DNA of 64,000 nt from Asterias amurensis (lineage: Eukaryota; Echinodermata; Asteroidea; Forcipulatida; Asteriidae), in contig NC_092650.1 of NCBI RefSeq assembly GCF_032118995.1, positions 25,599,001 to 25,663,000 on the forward strand, in the 5' to 3' direction. The position numbers and the translations under genes are program-made. Below are positions 10,501 to 21,226 of the stretch, piece after piece (positions within the stretch are counted from its first letter, which is position 1; each line of letters starts with the position of its first letter). Under the pieces are notes generated by a model. That model was not told the origin of the DNA. It ran no database searches and saw only the letters and a program-made list of their open reading frames with translations.

Positions 10501-13500
10501 ACGAAAGGGGTGAAGAGATCACGTGGTGAGAATGGAACGACGACGTCTTGTAAGGAAGAGGCATGCGATATTAAGAGACTTAAGAAAGGTTAGTGGATAA
10601 ACTTGGATTTGCCAGTTATCTTATGAGAAAATCCATACTTCTGGCTTGTTTTTGAGGTTACAGTTTAAGTGTGCCCTTTTTCCAAACCATCTTCTCTCAA
10701 ACCATCACCGGTCAAGGAACTATATGTACTTCCCCCTCTCACTCCACTAAGGTTCTCCCTCTTACTTTTGAGGGAGTGTTGGCTCTGGAAACAAGAGCCG
10801 TCTTTGTTATATCGGAGTTTCGAACAGTCTCTGCTCGTCATAAGGAGAATACTGTTCGAAAAGTCGAGACCAAACTGGCTCTTTAAAGATTTTTTAGAGC
10901 CGTCATCCACTCAACAGAGATTTATTACATCGTTGTACCCGCAAGTGTACTATCATTTATAGTGTATTCTTGTTGTGTTTCTGATGCAAGTTATGGTTTA
11001 GGCAATCTTTTCAAAATGACCAACAGAACATACGTGGCGCTTTTATAATATTTTTTGTTTTGAAATTAAGATGACATCGCACTTATGATATACAGTTCGT
11101 TTAAACCGATGACATTTTGGCTTCAGATTAATAACGCTATTAAATTGCTCTATCAATAAAGATAGACGGATCAAAACAAGATAAGTGATAATTTTAAAAT
11201 AATTGCCGCGCCGGTATTTTAACTGCACCCCGTAATTATTCAGCAGAGTCCCATTGGCCCTTTCCGAAACCACGGCTTCGGATTTGGATTCGGCTTCAGG
11301 CTGCACGGTCCTCTCGTCTGAAGCCCTAAGCGGGTACACAAAGCACGCGCAAAATGTCAATACAACCGCGGGGCCAAGCTAGCCGGAGCCGAATCCATAG
11401 CCGAAGCCATGGTTTCGGAAAGGGACCGAGAGTTAGACTGTGTCTGGTGTTTTTTTTTGTCTCGTAAGGGTCGAGACGTGACTATTTATCACGGTGCCTC
11501 TTTACAAAGGATACACGATTATCGAGTGTCTGTGATCAATGCAGTGGGTGACACTGGGTCCTCATCGAGTGAAAGAACGGGGGTCATTAAAGATCATTTA
11601 CGCTCCAGAGAATCTTGACATCTCTACCGAAGGAGCTTCTTTTTAATCTCATGTATACCTTCTGAAGCACGCTTCGCATACAGGGCTGGAGTTGGTGGGA
11701 GATAGAGGGCGTTTAATGTGGGGGGGGGGGGCAACTTTTGTTTCTCCTAAGTATGGAATTTCTAACCTCAAACAATCCCTTTTCTAATTTTATTTTTAGA
11801 GGATTCCCTTATTTAAAATAATATCCGTTTTTTTTTTTTTTTTTTGGGGGGGGGGGGGGGCCTTAAGGCTGCAGTCAGTAGACAATTTTACTTTCTCCCA
11901 GAAGTCACCAATATTTTTACCCTCAATGGGAGAAGGGTGTTCGTTTGTTGTTTTGACTGTTGCACCATACTTTTACTCGATATTTACTTTTACTTAGAAA
12001 ATATACAGGTGTTTAACAAAGAGAGGGTGGGGGGGGGGGGGGGCTGGATCCCTGCTATCAGCACCATTGTCTCCTCCCCAAAATAAGATCGAAACAAAAG
12101 AAAGAGTTATACAAATGAATGGTTAGATACAATGTTCTATTTCCCTCTCAAATTAACAAGTCTAATTATGCCACTTCTGTTGCCATTCGGACTTGCCTTT
12201 ATATTTTTGGGGTAAACTTATGACATCATACTTATTAGGATGATTATTTCTCTGTTGTACAGAAATACAGCGACAGCGGAAAAGCAAGAAACTTGACACT
12301 TCCCATGGACGTCAATCTTCATCACTGGGGGGTAAGAAACAACAACAACATCAACAACAACAGCAACATCAACAGCAACAACAACAGCAACAACAGCAAC
12401 AGTACCTAGATCAAACGGTAAGTCAAACTCTGTGACCATTAAAATGCACATACATTGCGATGCTTTAAAGCGCTGGACACTTTCGGTAATTACTTAAAAT
12501 AATTGTCAGCATAACAACTTTACTTGGTAACGAGTAATGGAGAGCTGTTGATATTGTGTAAAAACATTGTGAGAAACGGCTGCTTCTGAAGTAACGTAGT
12601 TTTTGAGAAAGAGGTAACTTCTAACTCAAAATATGCAAGATCTTTTTAGGCATCTTAAAGCACAACTTCGATTACCAGTTGAGTCAAATGTTTCACAACT
12701 TTGTTATTTTAGGCATAATTATGTTGGCTATGGATATACCAAGGGAGAATACTGGTATTCGACAATGACCAGGTGTCCAGTGCCTTTAAAGATCATGGTT
12801 AATACAATTGGAATCTTTCCTTGAAATAAATTTATGTGTTTTTCTTTTTTACTTTGTATAGGGTGCGCATACGTATTTTAGGGGGAAAACGGTAAATTTT
12901 AACTTATATAAATTATGCATTCCCCTGCTAACTTTTTTTTACTTTTTGGATATGTTGTTTGAGAGGGTATCAAGCGAAACTTGCAAAGAACCAAACATTT
13001 CTGTTGAAATTTTGCCTAGGTCAAACCATAGATTGACTAGACTTATATCTGATTAAGCTAAAAAGACAGTTGGCACTATTGGTTATTACCCAAAATAATT
13101 ATTAGCATAAAACCTTACTCGATAACGAGTACTGGGGAGCTGTTGATAGTATAAAACATTGTGAGATATTGTTCCCTCTGAAGTAACATAGTTTTCGACT
13201 CAAATAAGAATTTTTCCATGAATTTGATTTCGAGACCTGAGATTTAGAATTTGAGGTCTCGAAATCAAGCACCAGAAAGCACACAAAACTTCGTGTAACA
13301 AAGGCGTTTTTTCTTTCATTATTATCTCGCAACTTCGACGACCAATTGAGCTCAAATTGTTACAGGTTTGTTATTTTATACATATGTTGAGATACACCAA
13401 GTGAGAAGACTGGTCTTTGACAATTACCAATAGTGTCTAGTGTCTTTAAAATGCTGAAACTGGTTTCTGGTAAGTACAGATTTGCCGAAAAGTTGTTTTT

Positions 13501-15558
13501 GTGCGGGTACGCAATTTTTGACCAGTACAATTTTGGATCCATACCAAACAAGTTGAAGCAATCACCAAAAGGTATCCGCTTAAAATCCCCGACAAAACAT
13601 CAACCATGAATTTGTAATTATTCAAAAATTGCCAGATTTTGTGCGATTCAGTACAGTGTTCGGTAATACCATGTACATCAAATTCTCTCTTTGATTGTAG
13701 TAAAAAAAAAAAACAAAAAAAAAACGGACAACAACTTGACGTCTTGATCAGAATGCTCTTATCGTCTACAGGAGGGAAACTAGAGCTGGAATGGATGTAC
13801 CCTCCTAAAATCAACCGTGTACCAGCACAGCTATGAACACATAACACATAACAGTTACTCTCAGATTATGTTCTGGTGTATTTAACTGTTATTATTGTCG
13901 CTAAAAGAAGAAGCAAAAAGCTTGTACGTCCAGCCAACCAAAGGGCCTTTGGGACAAAGTTTGCCTTTTATCAAGGGATTTCACATAGTGTAGCAAACTG
14001 GCGTTGTGCATTCTTTAAATAATTACTTTAGTAACCTTTTGTTATACTCCACTCCAGGATTTGGCACTAGGCTGGGTAATTTGTAGGGATTAGTACGAGC
14101 ATGGCCTTGGGCTGTATCGAATGATCAGGATTTCTGTCACAGTCGAAGCACAAAACTAGAGAATGGTCAATAGAAGCAGACTTTGTTTGGATTATAGAAC
14201 CCCCAAAATAAAACCCTCCCTCGCACTGCAATTATTAACTGATAAAATATTAATAAGGGACCGGCGCGGTGTCTATTGTACCACCCTAGGGAAAGGAGTT
14301 CAATAATTAGTTACGCCAGTCGGAGACCTTCAATACACTAAAGGTATTTAGGTACGCTCGATATGATGCTTCATTAAATCCGAGGAGTTACATTATCTAG
14401 TGGTATCGATTAATTTCTCTGTCAATTACTGGCCACTCACTTCACTGTGTTTGACACCTCTACTGACCGGTTTCGTATTGCGGCGAGAGTCGATACCAGA
14501 TCGATGAAAGGTACATGGTGATTGCAGTCAAGCGACAATTGACCAGAACCACAAGCGCCATCTTGAAAAAATAAAATAAAGCTTGATGCATCTTTCGAGA
14601 CCGAGTATAGGGTGCGTTCGTTTAGCTTCCCTGGGTCGACCCCGGTGTATGGCGGTTTTTACTTCCAGGACGAACGTGGGTAATTATCTGCACACGTTCG
14701 TCCTGAAGAAAAAAAAATCCGCCACACACCGAGGTCGACTCAGGGAAGCTAAACTAACGCGCCAATTTGTTAAACATATTTCGAGCTGTCAATGTTTATA
14801 TGGTACACATTTTGTGTATGAAGCGCTGTATATTTCCAGACTCTTGTGGGAAAACCCACGGGCAAATCACAAGGTGGGATTTGAACCCATGACCTTTGCA
14901 TGTAATACCCTAGGTATTGGAGTTGTGTAATGCGCTGCTTTAAAATCGGGTCATGGGTTCGAATCCCACTGGGTAATATGTCTGTTTTTTCCACAGATTT
15001 CGGAAAAGTGTATACTGAGTATACAGTGCTTACATACGTTGGTCGGTGCAAGGGTGAAGCCAAGCTTCATTATGGTTATGATCAAAGTTAGTTTTACATT
15101 ATAACTTAAAAACAAAATGTTAACTTTTGTTTTGTACACAGATCATGAACACATTAACAAACGGCAAGCAAGCTGCAGAAGCACAGCATTGGTTCCCGCC
15201 ATTACTGGGTTGTTTCCCATCCTCGTATCCAACCTCGATCCCAGACAACGCTCAGCTGTGGAATCTCGCTCTGTTCAGGAGGCTTTCCCACCATGCACAG
15301 GCCACACATGCGCAGATGCAAGCCTCCCGGCTAGGTCCCAATGCACATCCACTTCACCCAGCACTGTCGCCCTCAGGGGTTGGTGCCTACCCCATTGAGC
15401 CTTATTTACACCCACCACCCACAAGCCATCAGATGGTTCGACACCTGCCTGCGATGGGAAACACCACACCATGGAACATTGCAATGGGACACATCCCAGC
15501 CTTCTCGGCTCTGAGATTCAATTCAGCCAGCATCAAACATGAAAACACGTCTAGTTGA
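7561..15558 (+). CDS. Pax-family transcription factor gene (complete; join 7561-7576, 9878-10588, 12263-12417, 15142-15558)
   Basis: The four exons total 1299 nt (432 aa plus stop), and all three junctions agree in phase (1, 1, 0). The product is a nuclear DNA-binding regulator. Residues 6-133 are a complete 128-residue paired domain with both PAI and RED halves. An octapeptide-like FAMDDILG follows at 206-213. Basic stretches ([19 protein letters not shown]) are possible nuclear localisation signals. There is no homeodomain. Two sumoylation-type motifs, VKTE and the near-terminal IKHE, are visible. A homeodomain-less Pax suggests the Pax1/9 or Pox-neuro groups. [15 protein letters not shown] matches my memory of Pax1/9, while [14 protein letters not shown] and the INR ending resemble Pox-neuro and Pax2/5/8, so the subfamily is left open. 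The introns are 2301, 1674 and 2724 bp. Confidence 0.88.
7707..7834. mobile_element. MITE, 'CGTATGGCGCCACCAC' family, copy 1
   Basis: Inverted repeat: 'ccgtatggcgccaccacttt' at the left and 'gtggtggcgccatacgg' at the right around an AT-rich core. It sits about 130 bp inside Pax intron 1. Confidence 0.75.
7893..8022. mobile_element. MITE, 'CGTATGGCGCCACCAC' family, copy 2
   Basis: Same family and same orientation as the copy 60 bp upstream. The right arm 'gtggtggcgccgtacgg' is intact and the left arm is degraded ('tggtggtgccatcac'). Confidence 0.7.
8640..8722 (-). mobile_element. tRNA-like SINE fragment
   Basis: On the minus strand a B-box GGTTCGAATCC sits in 'gcggttcgaatcctgcc'. The A-box side is poor, so this is a SINE remnant in Pax intron 1 and not a tRNA gene. 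Confidence 0.4.
9085..9396. repeat. 16-bp minisatellite in Pax intron 1
   Basis: About 19 head-to-tail copies of 'cgtttctcgtttgaaa', nearly perfect in the middle and slightly diverged at both edges. Each unit junction makes the palindrome GAAACGTTTC. Confidence 0.97.
9463..9830. repeat. Diverged tandem repeat, about 110-bp unit
   Basis: Three copies begin 'gttctgat' near 9463, 9581 and 9690. Each continues with 'ctggttat', an ATG-rich AT stretch and, in two of them, 'ttgccattgtctcg'. It lies between the minisatellite and Pax exon 2. Confidence 0.6.
9878..10588 (+). CDS. Pax exon 2: paired domain, linker, octapeptide-like motif
   Basis: The acceptor is 'atgtacag|GT' and the donor 'AAG|GTTAGT'; both ends are phase 1. 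The exon carries the whole paired domain. The PAI half includes [34 protein letters not shown] and the linker [15 protein letters not shown]. The RED half includes [11 protein letters not shown] and [12 protein letters not shown]. The linker that follows is Ser/Thr-rich, with VKTE, then FAMDDILG. This resembles the Pax octapeptide, which in other Pax proteins recruits Groucho/TLE repressors. A basic KRSR follows, as KRKR does in Pax2/5/8. The exon is GC-richer than its surroundings. Long minus-strand ORFs here are shadows. Confidence 0.93.
11259..11427. mobile_element. Foldback MITE, 'CCCTTTCCGAAACCA' family
   Basis: The arms 'cctttccgaaaccacggctt' and 'gaagccatggtttcgg' are inverted, with internal 'gattcggct'/'agccgaatc'. 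It lies in Pax intron 2. Confidence 0.75.
11827..12044. repeat. Poly-T/poly-G tracts
   Basis: A T-run runs directly into a G-run at about 11829-11860, and another G-run lies at about 12027-12043. Length errors in assembly are likely here. They lie in Pax intron 2. Confidence 0.85.
12263..12417 (+). CDS. Pax exon 3: basic stretch and Gln/His tract
   Basis: The acceptor is 'tctgttgtacag|AA' and the donor 'ACG|GTAAGT'. The exon is 155 nt, entering in phase 1 (completing a Glu codon) and leaving in phase 0. It reads [20 protein letters not shown] and then a 21-residue Gln tract broken by two His, ending YLDQT. The Gln tract is encoded by mixed CAA/CAG, so it is not a pure CAG expansion. The short minus-strand ORF here is a shadow. 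Confidence 0.82.
12465..12790 (-). mobile_element. TTAA MITE, family A, in Pax intron 3
   Basis: Starts 'aaagcgctggacactttcgg' and ends 'ccaggtgtccagtgccttta'. The internal body matches the better copies (for example 55685-56066), diverged. Confidence 0.7.
13062..13449 (-). mobile_element. TTAA MITE, family A, in Pax intron 3
   Basis: Full-length copy ending 'caatagtgtctagtgtcttt'. It carries the family's internal palindrome 'gatttcgagacct...aggtctcgaaatc'. Confidence 0.8.
13772..13836 (+). CDS. Possible alternative terminal exon of the Pax gene
   Basis: 'ctcttatcgtctacag|GA' is a good acceptor. The frame compatible with exon 2 (phase 1) reads [20 protein letters not shown] then TGA. It is incompatible with exon 3, which ends in phase 0 and would meet TAG after three codons. 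If used, it would skip the Gln tract and exon 4. No poly(A) signal was placed, and chance is quite possible. Confidence 0.2.
14610..14762. mobile_element. MITE, family C (GGGTGCGTTCGTTTAGCTTC termini), copy 1
   Basis: Left arm matches the family terminus. The right arm 'cagggaagctaaactaacgc' is slightly diverged. Central palindrome 'gacgaacgtg...cacgttcgtc'. In Pax intron 3. Confidence 0.8.
14866..15060. mobile_element. Two tRNA-derived SINE ends joined head to head
   Basis: The plus half has 'tcatgggttcgaatcccact' (B box) followed by 'actgagtatacagtgctta'. The left half (14866-14895) holds an inverted B-box region, 'ggtgggatttgaaccca'. The plus body matches the SINEs at 30.1 and 30.35 kb. 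Confidence 0.65.
15142..15558 (+). CDS. Pax exon 4: C-terminal domain and stop
   Basis: The acceptor is 'ttttgttttgtacacag|ATC', phase 0, joining YLDQT to [10 protein letters not shown]. It gives 138 residues to a TGA at 15556-15558. The segment is rich in Pro, His, Met and aromatic residues ([29 protein letters not shown]), like the Pro/Ser/Thr transactivation tails of Pax proteins, and ends IKHENTSS. No homeodomain remnant is visible. The ATG at 15127, upstream of the acceptor, is not used in this model. Confidence 0.85.
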   Translation: MMNTLTNGKQAAEAQHWFPPLLGCFPSSYPTSIPDNAQLWNLALFRRLSHHAQATHAQMQASRLGPNAHPLHPALSPSGVGAYPIEPYLHPPPTSHQMVRHLPAMGNTTPWNIAMGHIPAFSALRFNSASIKHENTSS

Positions 15559-16195
15559 TCCAAGCCCCCCTACCACAGACCGATTTGCATGTTTGCAAAG
15601 TCGTTCAATTGTTTTCTTGTGAACTTATTTATTTTGCAGTGTTTTTGTATCTGAAAATTAAGACAAATGAGGGTTATACATTATGGTTTTTAAAACCCCA
15701 ATCTGTTAAAGACAGGTTTAAATTATATATTGATTTCGTTTGACGAGAGAAGACATAACAGTTAAAATACTGAGCCTAACTTTTTGTTTTACTTCACTAG
15801 AGGTACACTTTGAATTTTGTTTACAACCATGCTATAATTAAGCAAGTGACCCTTTCTAAATCGCTATTATGATGTAAATAGCCCATCTCGGTGCAGTCAC
15901 TGCTATTACAAGGCAACAAGATAAACCACGAATTTGATTATTTTCTAGAATGGATTCTATCCATCAAAAAAGGATATAACCCAATCTTGTTCTCGGGGAA
16001 TGCGAAGCATTTTGGCTGTGCTTTTGAATTTTAATTATTCATTAAAACAGCAACTGCAGAGAAATTATCCTTGTGAGCATTTGAAATGAATCTCATTCAA
16101 ATAACTATGTTTCTCTATTTGAAACAGTGTCGGTCATTCACAAACAGTACTTATAATTGCTTTCTGATTGTCTAAATAAAGTTATGCAAAGCGTG
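15559..16195 (+). other. Pax 3' UTR
   Basis: Runs from the stop codon to just past the first AATAAA in the downstream DNA (16174-16179). AT-rich, with no repeat recognised. Confidence 0.55.
16174..16179 (+). terminator. Poly(A) signal of the Pax gene
   Basis: AATAAA in 'gtctaaataaagttatgc', about 615 nt after the stop codon. Confidence 0.55.
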
Positions 16196-16386
16196 AATGG
16201 TAAATTATTTTCTCTTTGGTTTGTTTATTGACGATGTGTCAGGAGATTCTGTCCCCTTGAGATGTTAGAAAGTTAAATTCAATAGCGCCCTCTTTTGAAT
16301 AATTCAGGCCATGTTAATTTTCCGTCTGGCAGACGTGTTGAAACTGGTTTCTGGCATGAAACACGTGATGGGACAACCAAGACCAG

Positions 16387-16535
16387 GGGTCGATTTCACA
16401 AAGAGTTAGGATTAGTCCTAACTTAGGACTTGTCCTAGGAGATATACAAATTGCATGGATAGTCCTAACTTAGGACGAGTAACTGGTCCTAACTCGAGAT
16501 AAGACTAGGCCTAACTCTTTGTGAAATCCCCTTGC
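16387..16535. mobile_element. MITE, family D
   Basis: Palindrome between 'gtcgatttcacaaagagtta' and 'aactctttgtgaaatcc', with repeated 'cctaacttaggac' inside. Confidence 0.8.
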
Positions 16536-17400
16536 TTCACCATTGAGCAGCATTGGTTTATTATTGGTTTATTAAAAACATTTCAAAAGTCACAGCAAAA
16601 AGCTGAATTACATTTGAATTACAAACATTACAATAAATATGTTAAGAATATATATCTACAAAAAAAAAAAAAAAGAAAAAAAAAAACGGAAGAAAGGCCA
16701 CGAAAGACCTACGATAAAAACATGGAACACCAAGAAAAAAGAAAACAAATTGGAACTCACCAACTCATCAGAATTATAGTTCACCATCACTGCAAACCTC
16801 ACGCCAAAAACTTTCAAATCAGTCTCCAGTTGATAGTTCTGATAAAAAAAAAAAAAAATGTTCAGAATTTAAATAAATAATTATTGAGATTTGATTTTGT
16901 CTGGAGAGCACAGGCTTCCCAATAGTCTCTCGGGATTAGAATCAGAAACTAAAAAACACAATTGTTATTTTTTCTCTTTTTTTTCCCCTTCTTACTATTG
17001 AGCTAATTTGAATGGAAAAGATTCCTCATTTAGGGTGGCCCGACTCAAACAGTTTGTTTTATATGAAATTGTGACTGAAGTAACAATAAGTGTAATACTT
17101 CGATTCAAATCCTGACATTTTCAATCTTATTTTAAGACAGGTAGTTCATGTTCTGTTCGGGATTAACGGTAATACCTTAATCAGGCAATACGTACAAGGC
17201 CAGGCATAGCGCCTCGAAATCAAGAACACAGCACGTTAGATTGAGTATAAATACATTTGATCTGTAATTGAGATAAGAGGAGTAAATTGAGAAAAGGTGC
17301 TACTTGATGCAGACTTGAGAAACAATACCGAGTTAGGTTCCATGAGTCGAGTATAGACCTTTATCACGGCGTGGTCATCTTGATTTTACTCCATTCTAAC
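16536..17400. other. A-rich non-coding stretch
   Basis: Contains poly-A tracts near 16660-16686 and 16843-16858. The Lys-rich ORF at 16521 is an artefact of these. Confidence 0.4.
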
Positions 17401-17452
17401 TCATTGTAACCAAACTGAGGCTGGACGAAATAATAGTCTGGTGCCATGCGCA

Positions 17453-17617
17453 ATGAATGTTAGCATTGATGCTATTATTGGAAACAGGGAACATGACCAA
17501 GGTGGTGACAGCGTTAAAAAGGTCTCAGTGTCGAAGTCTGAGCGAAGGCTTGAGCAACCAGTCCAGTGGGGAGACCAACAACATGATAAGCCCGGTTCAT
17601 ACTTCCTGCCAATGTGA
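17453..17617 (+). CDS. Small unrecognised ORF (54 aa), doubtful
   Basis: ATG at 17453, TGA at 17615-17617. It reads MNVSIDAIIGNREHDQGGD, then a mixed Lys/Glu/Gln region with EQPVQWGDQQHDK. Composition looks protein-like and the frame is open upstream of the ATG, but no family is recognised. The last codons run into the MITE at 17590. It could be an exon relic or chance. Confidence 0.18.
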   Translation: MNVSIDAIIGNREHDQGGDSVKKVSVSKSERRLEQPVQWGDQQHDKPGSYFLPM

Positions 17618-17776
17618 ATTCGAAAGTGAATGTTGACGTCGCCGTGCTGTTTTCGCATCGAACGTTTCGCAGGAGTTGAGCAGAGTTCAACCCACATGAT
17701 TGTGAACTAGTCGTTGCGAGTTATGAGACGTCAACAATCATTATTGCATTCGCATTTGCGAGAAGAACCGGGCTTT
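17590..17776. mobile_element. MITE, 'GCCCGGTTCATACTT' family, copy 2
   Basis: The left end 'gcccggttcatacttcctgc' mirrors the right end 'gcgagaagaaccgggct'. Two 'gacgtc' palindromes lie inside. Confidence 0.75.
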
Positions 17777-18529
17777 AAGCCAATTATATTTGAAGGTTAT
17801 TCTTTCCATAAAACATACACAATGTATAAAGAGCTATTAATACATAGAATAACACATTTATTTGAGTTGTATTTCTATCCCTGTAGAGTTGTAGAAGCTG
17901 TACATTTCAATGTATAAATTATGTTTACGCCAATCTTCGCGATAACAATGTGATTAGCTGTACCAACAGTGGGGATTAAGACTTGTATTAAATGTCTCGA
18001 ACTTATTCAAATGAAAAAATGATTTTTAAGCGGCCTTGGTAGTAGCCTTGACTCAAGGCTGTTGGCGTAGTGTGCCCCGGCCCGGCGCGATTCGGCAGTC
18101 TGCACGCTGTGCATACACGAACAATGTACATGTATACAGTACATTGTATGTGCAGTACATTGTACAGTGAGAACAGTATAGCGAAGTCGTGAGTACGGTC
18201 GTGTCTTTCTACTTTCAACCTCGCACACGTGGCTACTTAGAAAGTACTCATGATGTACCGTACGTGTACCATACAGATGGTACATGTAATGTACATACAT
18301 ACAGTAGGTATGTGTGTGTACATACGCTGTACACGTATCTATACTATTAAAAGCGTAACCTGCGCCATCTTGGATTGAAAATTAGAAGGTCCAGTGGTAT
18401 GGCATCCTTGTGGAATCCAACACGGTTGTTTGTGTGGAATTCAATACGTTTGTGTGGTTTCAGACGTCGGGTTGCAAGTCTGCAAAACCCGGATCCAAAC
18501 TCGCACTTACAAGTCATGTGATTGGAGGA
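17777..18529. other. Non-coding stretch with GTAC-rich core
   Basis: About 18120-18320 is dense in 'gtac', 'gtaca' and 'tgtacat' motifs on both strands. No gene is recognised. Confidence 0.4.
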
Positions 18530-18945
18530 AGTTTGGGCGGCGACCGTGCGTCAACCACTGGTCGATGTTGTTACCAGACTTCCTAGAAATCTTTCTGACA
18601 GGCGACTCATTGGACAGTGTTTCGCAGATGGTGCTCCGGATTGGTTCATTCATTGCCCCTTGAACGCCCACCCGCCATTCGATCCGCCCTTTTTGGTCAG
18701 GTTACTTTCGTGTTGTACTGAGCATGGTTCTCCGGATTGGTCCATTCATTGCCGCGCAGGGTCGAAAGGGTCGAAGAGGCTGGGTGCCAGGACAAATCCG
18801 AAACCAATCTCACGAATTTGACCGAATTTGCATTGAATGGATTAAGTACCGTAGATTGATGTTTCGCAGGTGACCATGTGTCAACCACTGGTCGACGTTG
18901 TTATCAGACTTCCTAGAAATCCTTCTGCGGGTGACTCATTTGTTG
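18530..18945. repeat. Local diverged duplication
   Basis: The segment 'gtcaaccactggtcgatgtt'..'cttcctagaaatc' at 18549-18591 recurs at 18878-18921. 'ctccggattggttcattcat' at about 18634 recurs at about 18730. ORFs over it do not look coding. Confidence 0.6.
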
Positions 18946-19946
18946 AAAAGATTAAATGGAGAATATTTATAAAAAAGCATTCACTTCCAAACGGCATGAG
19001 AATTATCATGATGAACAAGGATGGGATCAAACGGAAGCTTAATAATTTGGAAACATTGGGTAGGGCCGGCTATAGGTTGGAAGGTGTCTAAGGGAACTTT
19101 ACAATTAATAACATTTTGGGGGTGGGGGGGGGGGGCTTACACAAAGAGCCATTCTGGTCAGTGTATTGTGAGTGGTGTGTTGTCTGGTTTGAGACAGGCC
19201 ACCTGTTGCTTGGTGAAGAAGGTCGCCGTGGGACCACTTTAGGTTGACAGTGGGTGGCGACCTTGGACCTTTTGCCAGTAAACTCAAATGGGTACATGAA
19301 TACCGTTTTAGAATACGGTCTGTTCATGGAGGTATAATGTTGCAGTTTCAGAGTTTAACCATGGCGGTAGAATTGTGAAACCATTCCTTACTCTATGGTG
19401 AAACTTATACACACACGTCAAAGGCTGTTTTGAAGCTGTAAAAAAAAAGAACTTTGCTTTGCATTTGGTCAAAGTTGTTAAGCAAAACGACATTAAGTTT
19501 CCTTTTGAATAAGTCCATTCACAAAATTGGTTAGAGCAGTGTGTCGGTCAGGTCTCAGAATGTACATTTTGCCGAATCCATTATGAAGATTAATTTAGCC
19601 ATCGGCCCGTCGGGTTGGTTACTGATGGAGATAATATTAACAAAAGAGACCTCGTGCGGCTGAATGGCGTACATTTTTAGGAGTTTGTCTATTGACCCAA
19701 ACTGGACGTAACAAACCCTAAACATGACTTGACATGCTTTCTGAAAGTGAAATAAGTTAGAGAAAATTAAGGAGTGGGGACGAGTGTATCGTTTTTATTT
19801 AGTTTGTACGATATAGGGTTCCAGAGATATGGGATGTATGGAGGTTTGTTCCTAGAGCAGCGTGAACATGAACGCGGTCAGAAATTGTGTCGTTTGTCGT
19901 TCAAATTTCGCGAGATGCAATAAGCCCAAAGTGACAATAAAACAAA
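18946..19946. other. Non-coding stretch
   Basis: A G-run lies at about 19119-19135. No feature is recognised otherwise. Confidence 0.35.
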
Positions 19947-20592
19947 ACCAGACCTGCCAAGTCTCACGCATTAGGCGTGAGACTCACGCATTTGGGCTCT
20001 GTCTCACGCTCACACGCACATCAACCATTATTGGGGCGAGATCGGGAAAAAAATTAACGACATTTTTTGTACAAAATGTGTACAAACAGAGCGCAAATTT
20101 GCAGATTGCGCACGCTTTTGCTCATCCAGTAGGTTCAGCTCAAATTCGGCAGAGCGCAAAACGCTTATTGCGCACAAGTTTGTTCCGATTCTTTTAGCAA
20201 ATTCGTTGAAATGCGCTCCACTAGCGAAGACACAACAGCCAGAAGAAGTGAGCGATTGATTTTGGACATCATTTTTAGTCTATTTTTTTCAAGTTTGGAA
20301 GGATATAATCTGACACAATCGAACCTCCACATTAACCATCAACATCTCCTGTGTACCTCAAGTGAGTTTTAATTATTCTGAGGAGGCTTTTGATGCATTT
20401 TGAAACACTTTTTGTCCACAATTAAATTTCACATTGTTTTATTTATTTATAAAAAAAAAAAAAAAAAAAAGGTTGGGCGGCGATTTAAAAAGGCCTTCTT
20501 AAACTGGCAATTTTTTTTCCGGGGGGATGGGGGTTGAGCTTTGAAAAATCTCACACATAGCTAGCCTCTGGACTTGGCATCTCTGCCTGCAA
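19947..20592. mobile_element. Possible DNA element with 'CTGCCAAGTC' termini
   Basis: The left 'gacctgccaagtctcacgc' is loosely mirrored by the right 'gtgtgagattt..gacttggcatctctg' region. It contains the short palindrome 'ctcacgcattaggcgtgag' and a poly-A tract. The ends are imperfect. Confidence 0.35.
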
Positions 20593-21052
20593 AACACTTT
20601 TTTGACGTTCACGTTAAGTGCTCCCGTTATACATGCAGCCTATTGACCAGAAAGTTTACAGGACCAATTCAGATGAGAATAAACTAAAAAGAGGCCTACG
20701 CTCTTACCACCCCCGCCCCCCCCCCCGAAAAAAAACAGTAGATAAATTAGATTTGTGGCACACAGCATGTTCCAAAAACTCGCTTTACTTATAGTGCTGT
20801 AGCAACGCTATGTATCGTGGGACGTAAAAATGTCATTTTTGACGATGTTTTTTAAAAAGGAAATGCAAGCATTATGAATGTATATTGAGTGTGTGGAGAA
20901 AGTTTTGGTAGTGTAGTACAAAAGAAACTTTAGTTATTGCTGGCTAACGGTCAGTTTCACCTATCAACGCTGATTTGAAAAACGTGTAACGTTAGGGAGG
21001 CCCAACATATTAGACCCCTAAAAGGATCACGGGGGAGCCTTATAGTTTCTAG

Positions 21053-21182
21053 ATGCATAAGGTACGTTGTCTAACCCAAAACGAGGTGGGTACAGCCACT
21101 GCAAGTAGTAGTGGACGTGCGAAATAGCTTCATTTTGGGTTAGAATTATGACGCCATGCATAAATATTGAGAGAGGCGTATA
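21053..21182. mobile_element. MITE, family L ('ATGCATAA..ACCCAAAACGAGG'), copy 1
   Basis: Inverted arms 'gcataaggtacg..aacccaaaacgagg' and 'cattttgggttagaattatg..catgcataaatatt'. It matches the copy at 35352-35510. Confidence 0.65.
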
Positions 21183-21226
21183 ACACCCTCACCCACATTT
21201 CGAAATATTTGTGTAAAGGATTTTTA

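Noticed and set aside
14583..14930. ORFs rich in 'GRPR' and 'LHTFVL' at 14.6, 39.8, 59.2 and 63.1 kb
   Set aside because: All are translations of the palindromic family C MITE.
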